Shown: positions 8,871-18,747, numbered from the stretch's first letter. The stretch is 63,568 nt of DNA from Deltaproteobacteria bacterium (GCA_024277475.1 JAJRVC010000612.1:1-63568), one strand, 5' to 3'. A program made the numbers and translations. The notes: generated by a model not told the origin, from the letters alone.

Positions 8871-10688
8871 TTGAAACGTCCTTATATCCATATGGCATTA
8901 TTAATTATTATCGTATCGATACTAATTTTTTTCTCCAACTTTTTCCATCAAAGGCCACAACCCGAAAAGGAGATCAGTTACACGGAATTTCTTGACATGG
9001 TTGATGCCGAAACCGTCAGAGGGGTAGTCATACAAAACCAGGTGCTTTCTGTTTCAGCTGCAAACGGCCGCCGTTTTAAAGTATTTGCGCCCCAAGACAG
9101 GGATCTGATTGCGATCCTCAAGCAAAAGGGGGTATCCATTCAGGCAAAACCACCGGCAGAGACAACTTGGTACATGTCGATCTTTTTGTCATGGTTTCCG
9201 ATGATTTTGCTCATCGGCGTATGGATATTTTTCTTGCGCAAAATGCAAGCCGGCGGCGGCAACCCACTTTCATTTGGGAAAAGCCAGGCGCGTCTTCGCG
9301 CGGATACATCAGTTAAAGTCACTTTTGACGATGTGGCCGGCATCGACGAAGTAAAAGAAGATCTGGGAGAAATCATAGACTTTCTAAAGAACCCAGCAAA
9401 GTATACCCGCCTTGGAGGTCGAATCCCCAAAGGGGTGTTGTTGCTGGGTCCGCCCGGCACCGGCAAAACGCTTCTGGCCCGGGCGATTTCCGGTGAGGCG
9501 CAGGTTCCGTTTTTCCACATCAGTGGTTCGGATTTTGTGGAAATGTTTGTCGGTGTGGGTGCATGGCGGGTCAGGGATCTTTTTGTACAAGGCAAAAAGA
9601 ATGCTCCTTGCATCATCTTTATCGATGAAATCGATGCGGTCGGTCGGCACAGGGGTGCCGGTCTAGGCGGCGGGCATGATGAAAGGGAACAGACACTAAA
9701 TCAGCTGCTGGTTGAAATGGACGGATTCGAATCCAATGAAGGGGTTATTCTGATATCTGCTACCAACCGGCCCGATGTGCTGGACCCGGCGCTTTTGCGC
9801 CCCGGGCGCTTTGACCGCCAGGTGGTGGTCTCGCTGCCGGATATCCGCGGCCGTGAAGAGATCCTGAAGGTGCATATGCAAAAGACACCAATTGCAGCCG
9901 ACGTCGATGCCGATACCCTGGCTAAAGGCACACCCGGTTTTTCGGGCGCTGATCTGGAGAACCTTGTCAATGAAGCGGCGCTTCTTGCAGCCAAGAGAAA
10001 TAAAGAAAAGTTGGAGATGGAGGATTTCGAAGAGGCCAAAGACAAAGTCGTCATGGGCCTGGAACGTAAGTCGAAAGTGATTTCCGTGGAAGACAAAAAG
10101 ACAGCGGCCTATCACGAAGGCGGCCACGCCCTGGTTGCCCGGTTTCTACCCGGTACTGATGCGGTTAACAAGATAACCATTATCCCCAGGGGCCGCTCTA
10201 TTGGTACTACCTGGTTTTTGCCGGAAGAAAATGAGTTCAAACACAAAGCTCAGCTTGAAAACCAGCTTTCGGTGGCTTTTGGTGGACGGGCAGCCGAAGA
10301 AATTGTTTTCGGCCGTATCAGCACGAGTGCCGCCGACGATATCAGTCAGGCTACCGAGCTTGCCCATAAAATGGTGTGTGCCTGGGGCATGAGCGAAGCG
10401 CTCGGTCCGCTTTCATACGATCAAGAGAAAGAACAGATTTTTCTGGGTCGCGAAATCGCACAGCACCTGGACTATTCCGAGGAAACAGCCCAAAAAATTG
10501 ATGAAGAAATCGAAAGCCTTATCGGAGATAGCTGTGATCGTGCCAGAACAATTCTAAATGAAAACATAGAGATTCTACATAAAGTGGCAAAGCTTTTGCT
10601 AGAAAAAGAGACTGTCACGGGCAGTGAACTGGATGATCTCATACGCACCATGAGGCCGGGGATAGAGTTGTCGGCAACGACTAGTTGA
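8871..10688 (+). CDS. ftsH: ATP-dependent zinc metalloprotease FtsH
   Basis: Membrane-bound AAA+ protease that degrades unassembled membrane proteins and regulators. The 605-residue protein has two N-terminal membrane helices (about 5-24 and 102-122) flanking a periplasmic domain. The AAA module has GPPGTGKT (about 192), [12 protein letters not shown] and the RPGRFDRQ arginine-finger region. The protease site is HEGGH near residue 415, with a downstream third ligand region. The start is TTG at 8871 after GCGAGG. In the pore region the usual FVGVGASRVRDLF reads [13 protein letters not shown], an unusual Trp. It lies 24 bases after the HD-like gene, so it may be co-transcribed. Confidence 0.94.
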   Translation: MKRPYIHMALLIIIVSILIFFSNFFHQRPQPEKEISYTEFLDMVDAETVRGVVIQNQVLSVSAANGRRFKVFAPQDRDLIAILKQKGVSIQAKPPAETTWYMSIFLSWFPMILLIGVWIFFLRKMQAGGGNPLSFGKSQARLRADTSVKVTFDDVAGIDEVKEDLGEIIDFLKNPAKYTRLGGRIPKGVLLLGPPGTGKTLLARAISGEAQVPFFHISGSDFVEMFVGVGAWRVRDLFVQGKKNAPCIIFIDEIDAVGRHRGAGLGGGHDEREQTLNQLLVEMDGFESNEGVILISATNRPDVLDPALLRPGRFDRQVVVSLPDIRGREEILKVHMQKTPIAADVDADTLAKGTPGFSGADLENLVNEAALLAAKRNKEKLEMEDFEEAKDKVVMGLERKSKVISVEDKKTAAYHEGGHALVARFLPGTDAVNKITIIPRGRSIGTTWFLPEENEFKHKAQLENQLSVAFGGRAAEEIVFGRISTSAADDISQATELAHKMVCAWGMSEALGPLSYDQEKEQIFLGREIAQHLDYSEETAQKIDEEIESLIGDSCDRARTILNENIEILHKVAKLLLEKETVTGSELDDLIRTMRPGIELSATTS

Positions 10689-10699
10689 AAATCAAAACA

Positions 10700-11272
10700 T
10701 TATTTTCCAGCCTGTAAGTCAGAGAATTCTTCTAAATCAATATCCCCATCAACAACCACAAGATCATCAATCAACCATTTTTCAGCTTCCCGCCTTAGAT
10801 AATATATTTCCCTCTGGGTTATTTCCTTTTTGTTTATCTTGATTTTGGCTTCAACAAGAATCAGGGCCTTTTTATTGCCATTAACCTTTGAATCGACAAC
10901 AACACTGCCCACTCTCGTGTATTTCATCTTTTTTAAGGCGCGCCAGATATCTACAACCCAAACCGATTTTGGCCGGTTTAGCCGGAACTTCGTCGTCGTA
11001 TAGCCGGCAATCGCATCCATATCCGGACCGCCGTAATGGCTGCCAAAAAAATTGACGACATCAACTGCGGATTTGTCTTGCGCGTTTGATACCTCAAAAC
11101 CACACCTGTCATTAACCAGGACAAATTGGGGCTGGTTGAAGTGGTCGAGCAGATCCTTCCACTTCTGGTCGGGGATCTTGGTTTTGCCTTTGACGGCATT
11201 GAAATCGATGTTGTTTTTCAGCACCCCGGCCAGGGCATCGTTTTCATACCCTTGAAACGGTGCGATTTGCAA
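10700..11272 (-). CDS. Uncharacterised protein, possibly 5'-truncated
   Basis: A frame of 190 codons with no family I recognise. The C-terminal half alternates strand-like stretches (VGSVVVDSKVNG, ALILVEAKIKINKK) with IYYLRREAEKWLIDDLVVVDG. That pattern suggests a small alpha/beta or NTF2-like domain. The listed start is TTG with a TGA two codons upstream and no ribosome site, and there is no signal peptide. The N terminus is therefore doubtful or lost. It ends 12 bases from the convergent ftsH. The G+C-rich insert begins just upstream. Confidence 0.5.
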   Translation of the reverse strand: MQIAPFQGYENDALAGVLKNNIDFNAVKGKTKIPDQKWKDLLDHFNQPQFVLVNDRCGFEVSNAQDKSAVDVVNFFGSHYGGPDMDAIAGYTTTKFRLNRPKSVWVVDIWRALKKMKYTRVGSVVVDSKVNGNKKALILVEAKIKINKKEITQREIYYLRREAEKWLIDDLVVVDGDIDLEEFSDLQAGK

Positions 11273-11293
11273 TGATCAAGGCAAAATTAGAAG

Positions 11294-11323
11294 TTGACGT
11301 TTAATCACGATAATGCCTATAAT
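11294..11323 (+). promoter_or_regulatory. Candidate sigma70 promoter for the adenylating-enzyme gene
   Basis: TTGACG (11294-11299), an 18-base spacer, then a perfect TATAAT (11318-11323). It lies in A+T-rich sequence 112 bases before the ATG at 11435 and reads towards it. Confidence 0.55.
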
Positions 11324-11434
11324 AAGAATATGTTCATGTAAACCTGCATATTGCTATGCCATAGTGTCAGAACAATAAATCCCATTTTTCAATAGACTTC
11401 ACTCGAAAAGCAAACTCTTATCTTTGGAGAATTT

Positions 11435-12994
11435 ATGTCCCTCGTTTCGAAGGGTTTCGGCTTCGCTCTGCTCGCCAAGGGACTGCGGCCGTTTCTGCGA
11501 ACGCCCTTAACCATCGAGGAGGCGAAGGCGGAGATCCGCCTGAGCATGGCAAGACGAGATACCGCCTTTCTCCGCACCTTGGAACGCGCCGTCTTCTCCT
11601 ATCCGCAAAGCCCCTACCTGAAACTCTTCCGGCACGCGGGTTGCGAGTTTGAAGATGTGCGAAATCTGGTGTCACGAGACGGGCTCGAAGAGACGTTACG
11701 CACACTGCTTGCAGCCGGCATCTATGTCACCTTCGAAGAGTTCAAAGGAAAGCATCCGGCCCGCCGCGGCAGCGCTATCTTTACCTTTCGTGGTGCCGAT
11801 TTCGACAACCCCCTGATCACCCGGTACTACGAGAGCAGTTCGGGCGGCACACATGGGCCTCCAGTACGGACCTACATAGACTTCGAGCATATAGCACAGT
11901 CGGCGCCCCACTGGGCCGTCCTGTTCGCCGAACACGACGCCCTCGACGCTCCCTTGGTTTTGTGGACACCGGCTCACACCGGCATAGCAAGCCGTTACCT
12001 CATGTGCGCCAAGTTCGGCAAGCGTTTCGAGAGGTGGTTTACCCTCTTGCGCCTCGGCACTATGCGCAGCCGGCTATTTGCGTCGTGCCTGCACAACCTC
12101 ATCCGGTATGTCGGCCGGTTCCAAAAATCGACGTACGTTCCGGTCGGCGCGGCCTCGACCGTAGCTGAACACCTTCTTCGCCTCAGAGATAGCGGAGCAC
12201 GTCCGGTTATCAACACATCCCCTAGTGCCGCAATTCGCATCTGCAAGGCTGCAGAGGAGTCAAGGACGACGCTTGAGGGTGTCACCTTCATTCTCGGTGC
12301 TGAACCCGTAACCGAGGCACGAAGGGAAGCCGTTGTGGCATCCGGCGCAGAGGCAGTAGCTGTTTACGGCTTCTCTGAAGGCGGCGGTGTTGGGGGACAG
12401 TGCCGGTGAGCTTCGAGCGCCGATGACGTCCACGTATTCATGGACGCCTTTGCTATTATACAGCGAGATGGTGTCTTCGCCGACGAGGACCGTTCAGACG
12501 CGATCCTCTTCTCGGCCTTGCGCCCCGCCTGCCCCAAGATTATGGTAAACACCGAGATCGGCGACAGCGCCGGTCTCGACTGCCGTCCCTGCGACTGCCT
12601 CTTCGGTGAGCTGGGATACATTCAACGCCTCAGCCACATTCGGAGCTTCAAGAAACTGACGGGCGAAGGAATGACGGTGCGGGGAGCAGACCTCTACCCC
12701 ATCGTGGAGGAAGTACTTCCCCGGCGCTTCGGAGGCCTTCCGGGACACTACCAGTTCGTCGAAGGACAGGGGTCGGACGGCTTGGCGCAATATCGGCTCA
12801 TAGTCAGTCCCGAAGTGGGCCCGGTGGATACGGAGGCGGTCCGGACAGCTTTCATTCAGGAATTACGCGCCATGGAAAAATCGTATCGCCACATGGTAGA
12901 CCTCTGGTCCGCGGCTGGCGCAGTAACAGTCGTCAGGCGTTCGCCCTATGCCACGGGAATGGGCAAGGTGCTACCCTTTCGCACACTCAACTGA
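11435..12994 (+). pseudogene. Phenylacetate-CoA ligase / CoF-synthetase-like adenylating enzyme with in-frame TGA
   Basis: Two frames, 11435-12409 and 12440-12994, are in the same phase and separated only by TGA at 12407-12409. Read through, they give about 519 residues of an ANL-superfamily adenylating enzyme. The ATP loop is SSSGGTHGPPVRT (about 135-147). The AMP motif VYGFSEGG lies just before the stop. The usual C-terminal lid domain (LGYIQRLSHIRSF onward) follows. Relatives activate a carboxylate as acyl-AMP and often pass it to CoA. The codons on both sides look conserved, so the break is recent, a sequencing error, or a recoded stop (see findings). G+C content is clearly higher than in neighbouring genes. 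The next gene, a glycosyltransferase, starts 6 bases after the end. Confidence 0.6.
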
Positions 12995-13000
12995 CCGCAC

Positions 13001-14203
13001 ATGACTGATACCCAATACCTCAGCATACTCTATGTGGGAACACTCCCACCGCACCAGGGAGGCTCGGCCGTCTCGGGTGGACTCATAATGGGCGGTCTCG
13101 CCAAAGCCGGGCACCGCGTCCGCGCCGTGGCGCCCGTGACGGCGGAAACAATCCGGACCGGCGATAACTTTGCCGTGCGCAACCCTGCCATGCAGGTGAC
13201 GCGCTACGTTGTCCCCTATTTCGAGACTGCACCCAATAATCCCACGCCGGACGACTACGGCCTCAACGAACGCAGCGAACTCCTGCGGATCCTTCCGCAG
13301 CTTCTTGCGAGCGAACGCCCGGACGTGATCTTCGCAGGCCGCGAGACCTTTGCCCGCATGGTACCCGCGTTCGCCCGGCGCCACACGATCCCGTGCATTC
13401 TCAGGCTTGCCGGCGGGAGGAGCTACGGCATCCTTAGCGGTGCTTTCGACAAGGCGTTCACGGAGACCCTTCTTGGCGAGTTCCGACTGGCGAACCTTCT
13501 GGTTGCGCCAGCCCGGCATCTCCAGAAAGAGCTCGCACCGTTTAAGCTTCCCCCGATACGAGTCATTCCCAATGCCGTCGACCTTGCCGCCTTCCAGCCC
13601 TCTGCGCGGAACATGACGCTGTTCCGGAAACTCGGCGCAAAGGACGACGACGTTCTTATTATGCATGTATCCAACCTGAAGAAAATCAAGCGCTCTTTCG
13701 ATCTTGTTTTGTCCGCGGAGCAGGCTCTCAAGCAGAACCCGCGGCTTTACTACGTAATCGTGGGAGACGGGGAGCTTCGACAGCGCTTGGAGGCAGCCTG
13801 CAGGGAGCGCCTGATCCATAAACGGTTCGCCTTCGCAGGGTGGGTGGAGCATGAATGCGTCGCCGATTACCTCAACCTTGCCGATGTGGTGGTCATGCCG
13901 TCTGAGTCGGAAGGGCAGGCACGGATCTATCTCGAAACCCAGGCCTGCGGCCGCACGCTCCTGGCAAGCGACATCGCCTCGGCCCGGGAGGTCGTCGTTC
14001 ACGGTAAAACGGGGCTCCTTTTTAGGCGGGGCGACATTGAGGACTTGACCGAGAAGACGCTTGCGGCAGCAAAGGACTCCCAGCTCCGCAAATCCATTGG
14101 CCGGCAAGCACGCGCTCGAGTCAGCGTTCATGCGCTGGACACCGTAGTCGCCGCATACGACGCCATGCTTGCTGAGGTTGTTGCAGCTACTACTCAGCGA
14201 TAG
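13001..14203 (+). CDS. Glycosyltransferase family 4 protein
   Basis: GT-B fold, 400 residues. The N-terminal lobe opens with ILYVGTLPPHQGGSAVSGG. The C-terminal lobe carries IRVIPNAVD, then YYVIVGDGELRQRL, FAGWVEHECVADYL and the donor-binding SESEGQARIYLETQACG. In the last of these the EX7E-type motif is recognisable. It probably transfers a sugar from a nucleotide donor in surface-polysaccharide or natural-product synthesis. Substrates are unknown. It shares the high G+C content of the preceding gene and is spaced by only 6 bases from it, so they were most likely acquired together. Confidence 0.82.
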   Translation: MTDTQYLSILYVGTLPPHQGGSAVSGGLIMGGLAKAGHRVRAVAPVTAETIRTGDNFAVRNPAMQVTRYVVPYFETAPNNPTPDDYGLNERSELLRILPQLLASERPDVIFAGRETFARMVPAFARRHTIPCILRLAGGRSYGILSGAFDKAFTETLLGEFRLANLLVAPARHLQKELAPFKLPPIRVIPNAVDLAAFQPSARNMTLFRKLGAKDDDVLIMHVSNLKKIKRSFDLVLSAEQALKQNPRLYYVIVGDGELRQRLEAACRERLIHKRFAFAGWVEHECVADYLNLADVVVMPSESEGQARIYLETQACGRTLLASDIASAREVVVHGKTGLLFRRGDIEDLTEKTLAAAKDSQLRKSIGRQARARVSVHALDTVVAAYDAMLAEVVAATTQR

Positions 14204-14308
14204 TGACTGGATCAGCAATTCCATGAGCTTTCTATCGTATTCAACCTCAGAATCGAAGAATTTATCAATTGATTCTTTAATTTTTTTAATGAAATTCCAT
14301 CCAATCAA
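14204..14308 (-). pseudogene. 5' fragment of an unknown gene cut by the G+C-rich insert
   Basis: On the minus strand a TTG overlaps the stop of the HAD gene (TTGA). It opens MIGWNFIKKIKESIDKFF, then EVEYDRKLMELLIQSL, which looks like a real N terminus. Beyond about 14204 the frame runs antisense through the glycosyltransferase and loses protein-like character. I interpret it as the start of a gene downstream of HAD whose body was displaced by the insert. It could also be a natural short ORF. Confidence 0.4.
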
Positions 14309-15009
14309 CTAGGGCCGGGACGAATTAGGAGGGTTTCACTCAATTGGGCAATGCTCCGGATGATGGCGTCGGGTGTTTCATTTTTCAAGGTATCGTAATC
14401 GTCAAAACCGGTTAACACAGCCACCGTTCCCATACCTGCAGCTTTACCGGCGCGGATATCCACCCGGGTATCACCGACATACACACATTTTTCAGCGCGA
14501 ACGCCGAGTTTTTGACTGCATTGGATCAGTGGTTCTGCGGCTGGTTTCTTATGGCGGACATCATCAGCGGTGACAATGACCTCGAGTTGCTTCTCCAGGT
14601 CTGCGCTGCGCAGCGGTATCATTTTGTCAGCCATTCGTCGGGCCGGGGTGGAAGTGACAAGGCCGATCTTTAACCCCATCAATGCAATCTCTCTGAAAAT
14701 GACATCCGTACCGGGGATTAATTTAACCTGGTTGTGAAACATTGCCGGAGCAATTTCATCGATGATCCCGTTGGCTTTTTCGGTCAATTCTACTTTACGG
14801 CATTTCAAGTTTGCAGGAAGCACATGGGCCCAGTCGAAATCTCCGTCATCCATGGCAGCCAGCAAGGTTTCCCTGGGAACCACCGGCAGCCCGAGTTCTG
14901 CAAATACAATATCGATGATTTTGTTGTAGATCGGCACCGAGTCAATCAGGGTTCCGTCCAGATCGAACATCACCGCATCCACTGTCAGTTTGCGATTTTC
15001 AAAATGCAA
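14305..15009 (-). CDS. HAD-family hydrolase, phosphoglycolate phosphatase-like
   Basis: A 234-residue haloacid dehalogenase-superfamily phosphatase. Motif I is VMFDLDGTLIDSV (about 12-24) with the two catalytic Asp. Motif II is the Thr/Ser in LVTSTPA, motif III is the Lys in RHKKPAAEP, and motif IV is VYVGDTRVDI. The cap domain lies between I and II (residues about 28-95), as in the Gph/beta-phosphoglucomutase group. The natural substrate is not predictable. The ATG at 15009 follows an AGGGAGG-like site. Confidence 0.85.
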   Translation of the reverse strand: MHFENRKLTVDAVMFDLDGTLIDSVPIYNKIIDIVFAELGLPVVPRETLLAAMDDGDFDWAHVLPANLKCRKVELTEKANGIIDEIAPAMFHNQVKLIPGTDVIFREIALMGLKIGLVTSTPARRMADKMIPLRSADLEKQLEVIVTADDVRHKKPAAEPLIQCSQKLGVRAEKCVYVGDTRVDIRAGKAAGMGTVAVLTGFDDYDTLKNETPDAIIRSIAQLSETLLIRPGPS

Positions 15010-15324
15010 TCGTACCTCCCTGGCCTGTCCGTTGTTGGTGGCATATTGTCCGTAGCGTTATTATTTAGTCACAAAAACACTAAATGGCCCCGCAAATTCC
15101 TTCGACGACGACCGGAAAAACAAATCCGGTTAACACCCGGTTTTTGCTCAATTAGTACCTCATTATGATGTTAATTTTATGCGTAAAGTCTCTGCCGCCG
15201 CCCCGGCCCGCTGTTTGCGCGTAGTTTCCATTCACGATCAAACCGGCGACGTTCGTATGGATCGCGATTCATACCACACAAAAAATTACAATTCAACGAG
15301 ATTGCTGTTCAGCAAAATAGCACA

Positions 15325-15500
15325 TTAGGCCCTTAGCAGGCTTTACCTGACAACATATTGTAAAAAGCTAACGAACGTAGAACATCAAACGTTGAATGAA
15401 TATGTTCTGTCTGTTTACAAAAAGACTTAGCAAAACATTTCCATCCTTCGAAATTCGATATTAAATCGCCAATATTCAATTCATGCTCGTCCGGGTTAGC
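15325..15500. repeat. Dispersed intergenic repeat, copy A
   Basis: It contains TTAGGCCCTTAG and CATATTGTAA (shared with 1273-1312). Then come GAACGTAGAACATCAAACG, GTTGAATGAATATGTTCTGT and a T-rich/A-rich block, ending with TGCTCGTCCGGGTTAG, which resembles the end of copy D. No gene is seen anywhere in 15010-15607. Confidence 0.6.
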
Positions 15501-15607
15501 ATTTAATTCGGGAAACCCTTGAAACAGCCACAGGAATATAATAGAGTGCGGTTGGATTTTATTATTGGTACTGATTTCAATAGCAATGACGGCAAAGGAG
15601 AATACGG

Positions 15608-17659
15608 ATGGGTGGAAAAAAAGAAATTCTTACGGATTGCACACTTTGTTATCATAGCTGCGGCGCAAGGGTGACGGTTGAGGATGGAAAAGCGACAAAG
15701 ATAAGGGGCCTGGAATCTCATCCGATTAACAAGGGAAGACTTTGCCCCAAGGGTGCCAACGCGCTGAAAGTCATTTACAGCCCCGATCGCCTGAAAAAAC
15801 CATTAAAGCGCATAAACGGTCATTTTGAAGAGATTTCCTGGGACCAGGCCCTGGATGAAATTGCTGAAAAACTCAACCGTCTGAAAGAAGCGTATGGGCC
15901 TCAGGTATGGGGACTCTTCTGCGGTTCCATCGGCGTCGAGAATCTGGAGATGTCGACACTGGTCCACCTGCTCAGGTCGGGTTTCGGATCCCCCAATTTC
16001 TTTTCAGTGGAAAGCATCTGCTACCGCATGAGAATACGTACCCGACAGATGACCTTCGGCCGCTACCCCACGGAAGAACCCGATTCCAATCTTTACATAC
16101 TCTGGGGACACAACCCCGACCAGTCTGACTTCCCGCTCAAATTCTTCCTCGCCAGGAATTTGAAAAAGAGCGCCAAGCTGGTTGTCATCGACCCCAAACG
16201 CATCCCACTGGCCGATCGAGCCGACATGTATCTGCGTATTCGGCCCGGTACCGACGGAGCTCTGGCGCTGGCCATAATGAATGTTATCATTGAAGAAAAT
16301 CTTTACGACCACGACTTCGTTGAAAAGCATACCATCGGCTTTGACAAACTGGTGCCTCATGTCCGAAAACACACCCCGGAGTGGGCCCAGGAGATCACCT
16401 GGATTCCCGCCGACAATATTCGGAAACTGGCCAGACTGTTTGCAGGAACTAAAGGGGCGGGCATATTCCAGGGTACCTGCACCCAGGACCAGACCGCCAA
16501 CGGGACTCAAAACAGCCGGGCCTTCTCGGTGTTGCAGGCCATTACAGGCAACATCAATATCCCGGGCGGTTGGGTAACGAGCCCGGCTCCCCGTTTCGGC
16601 AATCCCGGGTTCAGTCTGGGTGGCGGTGATCCTCTCGGCTCGCAACAATATCCTTTGTTCTTCGACCTCTGGGGCCGCAAATCACCTTACGGTGTAGTAA
16701 CGCTGGTGCCCGAAAGCATTCCGCAAAAGCTAAAAGCTTTTATGGTGGTAGGCGGCAATCCCCTTGTTTCCCTGCCTGACAGCAATGCCTTCAGGGAGGC
16801 TTTTGCCAAATTGGATCTCCTGGTGGTGCACGATCTTTTCATGACGGAAACCGCAAAAGCAGCTCACTATATCCTGCCGGCTTGCTCGCATCTGGAGAAA
16901 TGGGGAGTGGCCTACACATACAATGTCTGCCACTGCATTCCTTATCTGATGTTGAGGAAAAAATGCATCGAACCGCTGAACGAAAGCTGGTCGGAATGGA
17001 GATTCCTGACAGAGTTGGCAAGACGGATGGGGGTGGACGATAAATTTTCCTGGAAATCCGAAGAGCAATTCGTTGCATTCATGCTCGAACCCAGCGGGCT
17101 GTCTTTTGACTACCTCCTGAACGAAAAGCCGCAAGGGGATTTTTACGCAGAAAAAAAATATACCATTCCGGAGGGCCTTTTCCGCACGCCTTCGGGAAAA
17201 ATTGAAATTTACAGTGATACCCTGAAAAAAGCCGGATTCGATCCCCTGCCCTCTTACCTTGAACCGGAAAGAGGCCCTGTTCGCGGGAATAAAGCATTTC
17301 GCGAAAAATATCCGCTGATTCTATCTGTCGGAAACCGCAATTTGTATTACACGCACAGCCAGCACCGCGGGGTGAGTGCACTAAAAGCAATTTGCCCCGA
17401 GGGCCTTACCGAGATGGGTCCTGAAACGGCTGAAATGTATGGCATTGAAGACGGCGATACGATCCTGGTGGAGAGCAATCGAGGTCGAGTAAAAATGAAG
17501 GCCCGCGTGGACGAACGGGTGGCCGAAGGAGTCGTGCTGGTTCCCCATGGCTGGGGTGGGGATGCCAACGGTAATCTGCTCACCGACATCAATTGCAGGG
17601 AACCTATTATGGGATATCCGGACCAGAAATCGCTTCAGTGTTTCATTCGCAAGGCATAA
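15608..17659 (+). CDS. Molybdopterin (Mo/W-bis-MGD) oxidoreductase, DMSO-reductase family
   Basis: A 683-residue cytoplasmic enzyme with no Tat signal. It binds one [4Fe-4S] cluster through Cys11, Cys14, Cys18 and Cys46 (DCTLCYHSCG, then GRLCPKG). The likely metal ligand is Cys138 in VESICYRMR. Domains III and IV include the molybdopterin-binding ends LPACSHLEKWG and LVPHGWGGDANG. It is single-subunit in layout, with no adjacent FeS or membrane-anchor gene. This fits the acetylene hydratase / transhydroxylase-like soluble branch as well as true oxidoreductases. The substrate is unknown. The ATG at 15608 follows AAAGGAG. An SDR gene lies 199 bases downstream. Confidence 0.85.
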   Translation: MGGKKEILTDCTLCYHSCGARVTVEDGKATKIRGLESHPINKGRLCPKGANALKVIYSPDRLKKPLKRINGHFEEISWDQALDEIAEKLNRLKEAYGPQVWGLFCGSIGVENLEMSTLVHLLRSGFGSPNFFSVESICYRMRIRTRQMTFGRYPTEEPDSNLYILWGHNPDQSDFPLKFFLARNLKKSAKLVVIDPKRIPLADRADMYLRIRPGTDGALALAIMNVIIEENLYDHDFVEKHTIGFDKLVPHVRKHTPEWAQEITWIPADNIRKLARLFAGTKGAGIFQGTCTQDQTANGTQNSRAFSVLQAITGNINIPGGWVTSPAPRFGNPGFSLGGGDPLGSQQYPLFFDLWGRKSPYGVVTLVPESIPQKLKAFMVVGGNPLVSLPDSNAFREAFAKLDLLVVHDLFMTETAKAAHYILPACSHLEKWGVAYTYNVCHCIPYLMLRKKCIEPLNESWSEWRFLTELARRMGVDDKFSWKSEEQFVAFMLEPSGLSFDYLLNEKPQGDFYAEKKYTIPEGLFRTPSGKIEIYSDTLKKAGFDPLPSYLEPERGPVRGNKAFREKYPLILSVGNRNLYYTHSQHRGVSALKAICPEGLTEMGPETAEMYGIEDGDTILVESNRGRVKMKARVDERVAEGVVLVPHGWGGDANGNLLTDINCREPIMGYPDQKSLQCFIRKA

Positions 17660-17726
17660 AAAATTCGGGGTCGTTTCTAATTTAGGCCATCAGAAATTTG
17701 CTTAATTGTTAGCATTTTCTTGATAT

Positions 17727-17793
17727 CTCGCAGAGCCCGCAAAGATCACAGAGTTTTTTGATTTTTCTCTGCGGACTCTGTGGGTTCTGTGAT
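17727..17793. repeat. Imperfect inverted repeat in spacer
   Basis: CTCGCAGAGCCCGCAAAG with ATCACAGAG is followed, after a T-rich loop, by CTCTGCGGACTCTGTGGG with TTCTGTGAT. The two halves pair imperfectly. It lies between the molybdopterin enzyme and the SDR and may act as a terminator. Confidence 0.45.
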
Positions 17794-17858
17794 AGATCTA
17801 ATGGCCAAGTTATGGCCATGCCCAAAAATTATACCCGAAGCCAAATCGGAGGTAACAA

Positions 17859-18626
17859 ATGGATTATAAAGATTTGTTCACGTTGGGTGGAAAAACCGCC
17901 CTGGTAACCGGGGCTGCCCGGGGCCTGGGCAGGGAAATTTCCCTGGGGCTTGCCCAATACGGTGCTTCACTGGTTCTGGCCGACGCCGTGTATCCGCAGG
18001 AAACAGCAGAACTGGTTGAACAAAGCGGCACTCGCTGTTTTGCTGTTCAAGCCGATATCTCCGATGAAAGTCAGGTCAAAAATTTGGCGAAGATGGCCAG
18101 GGCTGAATGCCAGCAAGTGGATATTCTGGTCAATAATGCCGGTGTTTCTCAATTAAACTATACCGCCACCGAAGAACTCCCGGTGGATGAATGGGATCAC
18201 ATCGTTGAGATAAACCTGAGAGGGACCTTCCTTTGCTGTAAACATATCGGAAAATCGATGATTAGTTTCGGCAGCGGTAGTATTGTCAACATTGCCTCAA
18301 CCGCAGGAATTACCGGCGTTTCACGCGCACCAGCGTACTGTGTGTCAAAATCCGGAATCATTTTGCTGACAAAAAGCCTGGCCCTTGAATGGGCCCGCTA
18401 CAATATTCGTGTCAACTCGATTGCCCCCCACTATCTGGCAACCGATTTAACCAGAGGGCTGCGAGATTCAGAGAAAATTCACGAAGCCATCGTGAAACAG
18501 ATTCCGCTGCGGCGGTTTGGAAAGGCCTGCGAGGTTGTCGGAGCTGTTTTGTATTTGTCCTCCAACGCTTCAAGCTACACGACCGGCACGGTCATTGTCG
18601 TCGACGGCGGCTATCTGGCACAGTAG
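17859..18626 (+). CDS. Short-chain dehydrogenase/reductase (SDR)
   Basis: A classical 255-residue SDR: TGAARGLG (cofactor loop, about 18-25), DILVNNAG, the catalytic Ser in NIASTAGITG, YxxxK as YCVSK, and the C-terminal VDGGYL. D-type acidic residues after beta-2 (LADAVYP) favour NAD(H). It oxidises or reduces an alcohol/ketone pair; the family does not reveal the substrate. The ATG at 17859 is preceded by GGAGG. It could act with the molybdopterin enzyme upstream, but the 199-base gap holds a hairpin repeat. Confidence 0.9.
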   Translation: MDYKDLFTLGGKTALVTGAARGLGREISLGLAQYGASLVLADAVYPQETAELVEQSGTRCFAVQADISDESQVKNLAKMARAECQQVDILVNNAGVSQLNYTATEELPVDEWDHIVEINLRGTFLCCKHIGKSMISFGSGSIVNIASTAGITGVSRAPAYCVSKSGIILLTKSLALEWARYNIRVNSIAPHYLATDLTRGLRDSEKIHEAIVKQIPLRRFGKACEVVGAVLYLSSNASSYTTGTVIVVDGGYLAQ

Positions 18627-18640
18627 TTAAAGGTTCAGAA

Positions 18641-18738
18641 GTTCAGGGGTTGGAGATCTATGAATATCGCACAACCCTGAACGGTGAACCCTGCTTGTGG
18701 GGTCGAGGCCCGAAGGGTGAAGCCCCAAACCTCTGAAC
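18641..18738. repeat. Imperfect inverted repeat between convergent genes
   Basis: GTTCAGGGGTTGG (18641-18653) is nearly the reverse complement of CCAAACCTCTGAAC (18725-18738). It sits between the convergent SDR and methyltransferase genes. Similar 'ttcagggttc' words recur in spacers at 33315, 40700, 59840 and 60020. It may form a transcript end. Confidence 0.4.
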
Positions 18739-18747
18739 GCTTACACT

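Noticed and set aside
12971..14308. 445-codon minus-strand open frame across the glycosyltransferase
   Set aside because: It is antisense to a clear GT4 gene and stays open because of high G+C content; only its first 35 or so codons look protein-like and those are reported separately.
15608..17659. Formate dehydrogenase or nitrate reductase
   Set aside because: No Tat signal, no electron-transfer subunits nearby, and the sequence around the metal ligand does not have the selenocysteine/Cys-His pattern of formate dehydrogenases.
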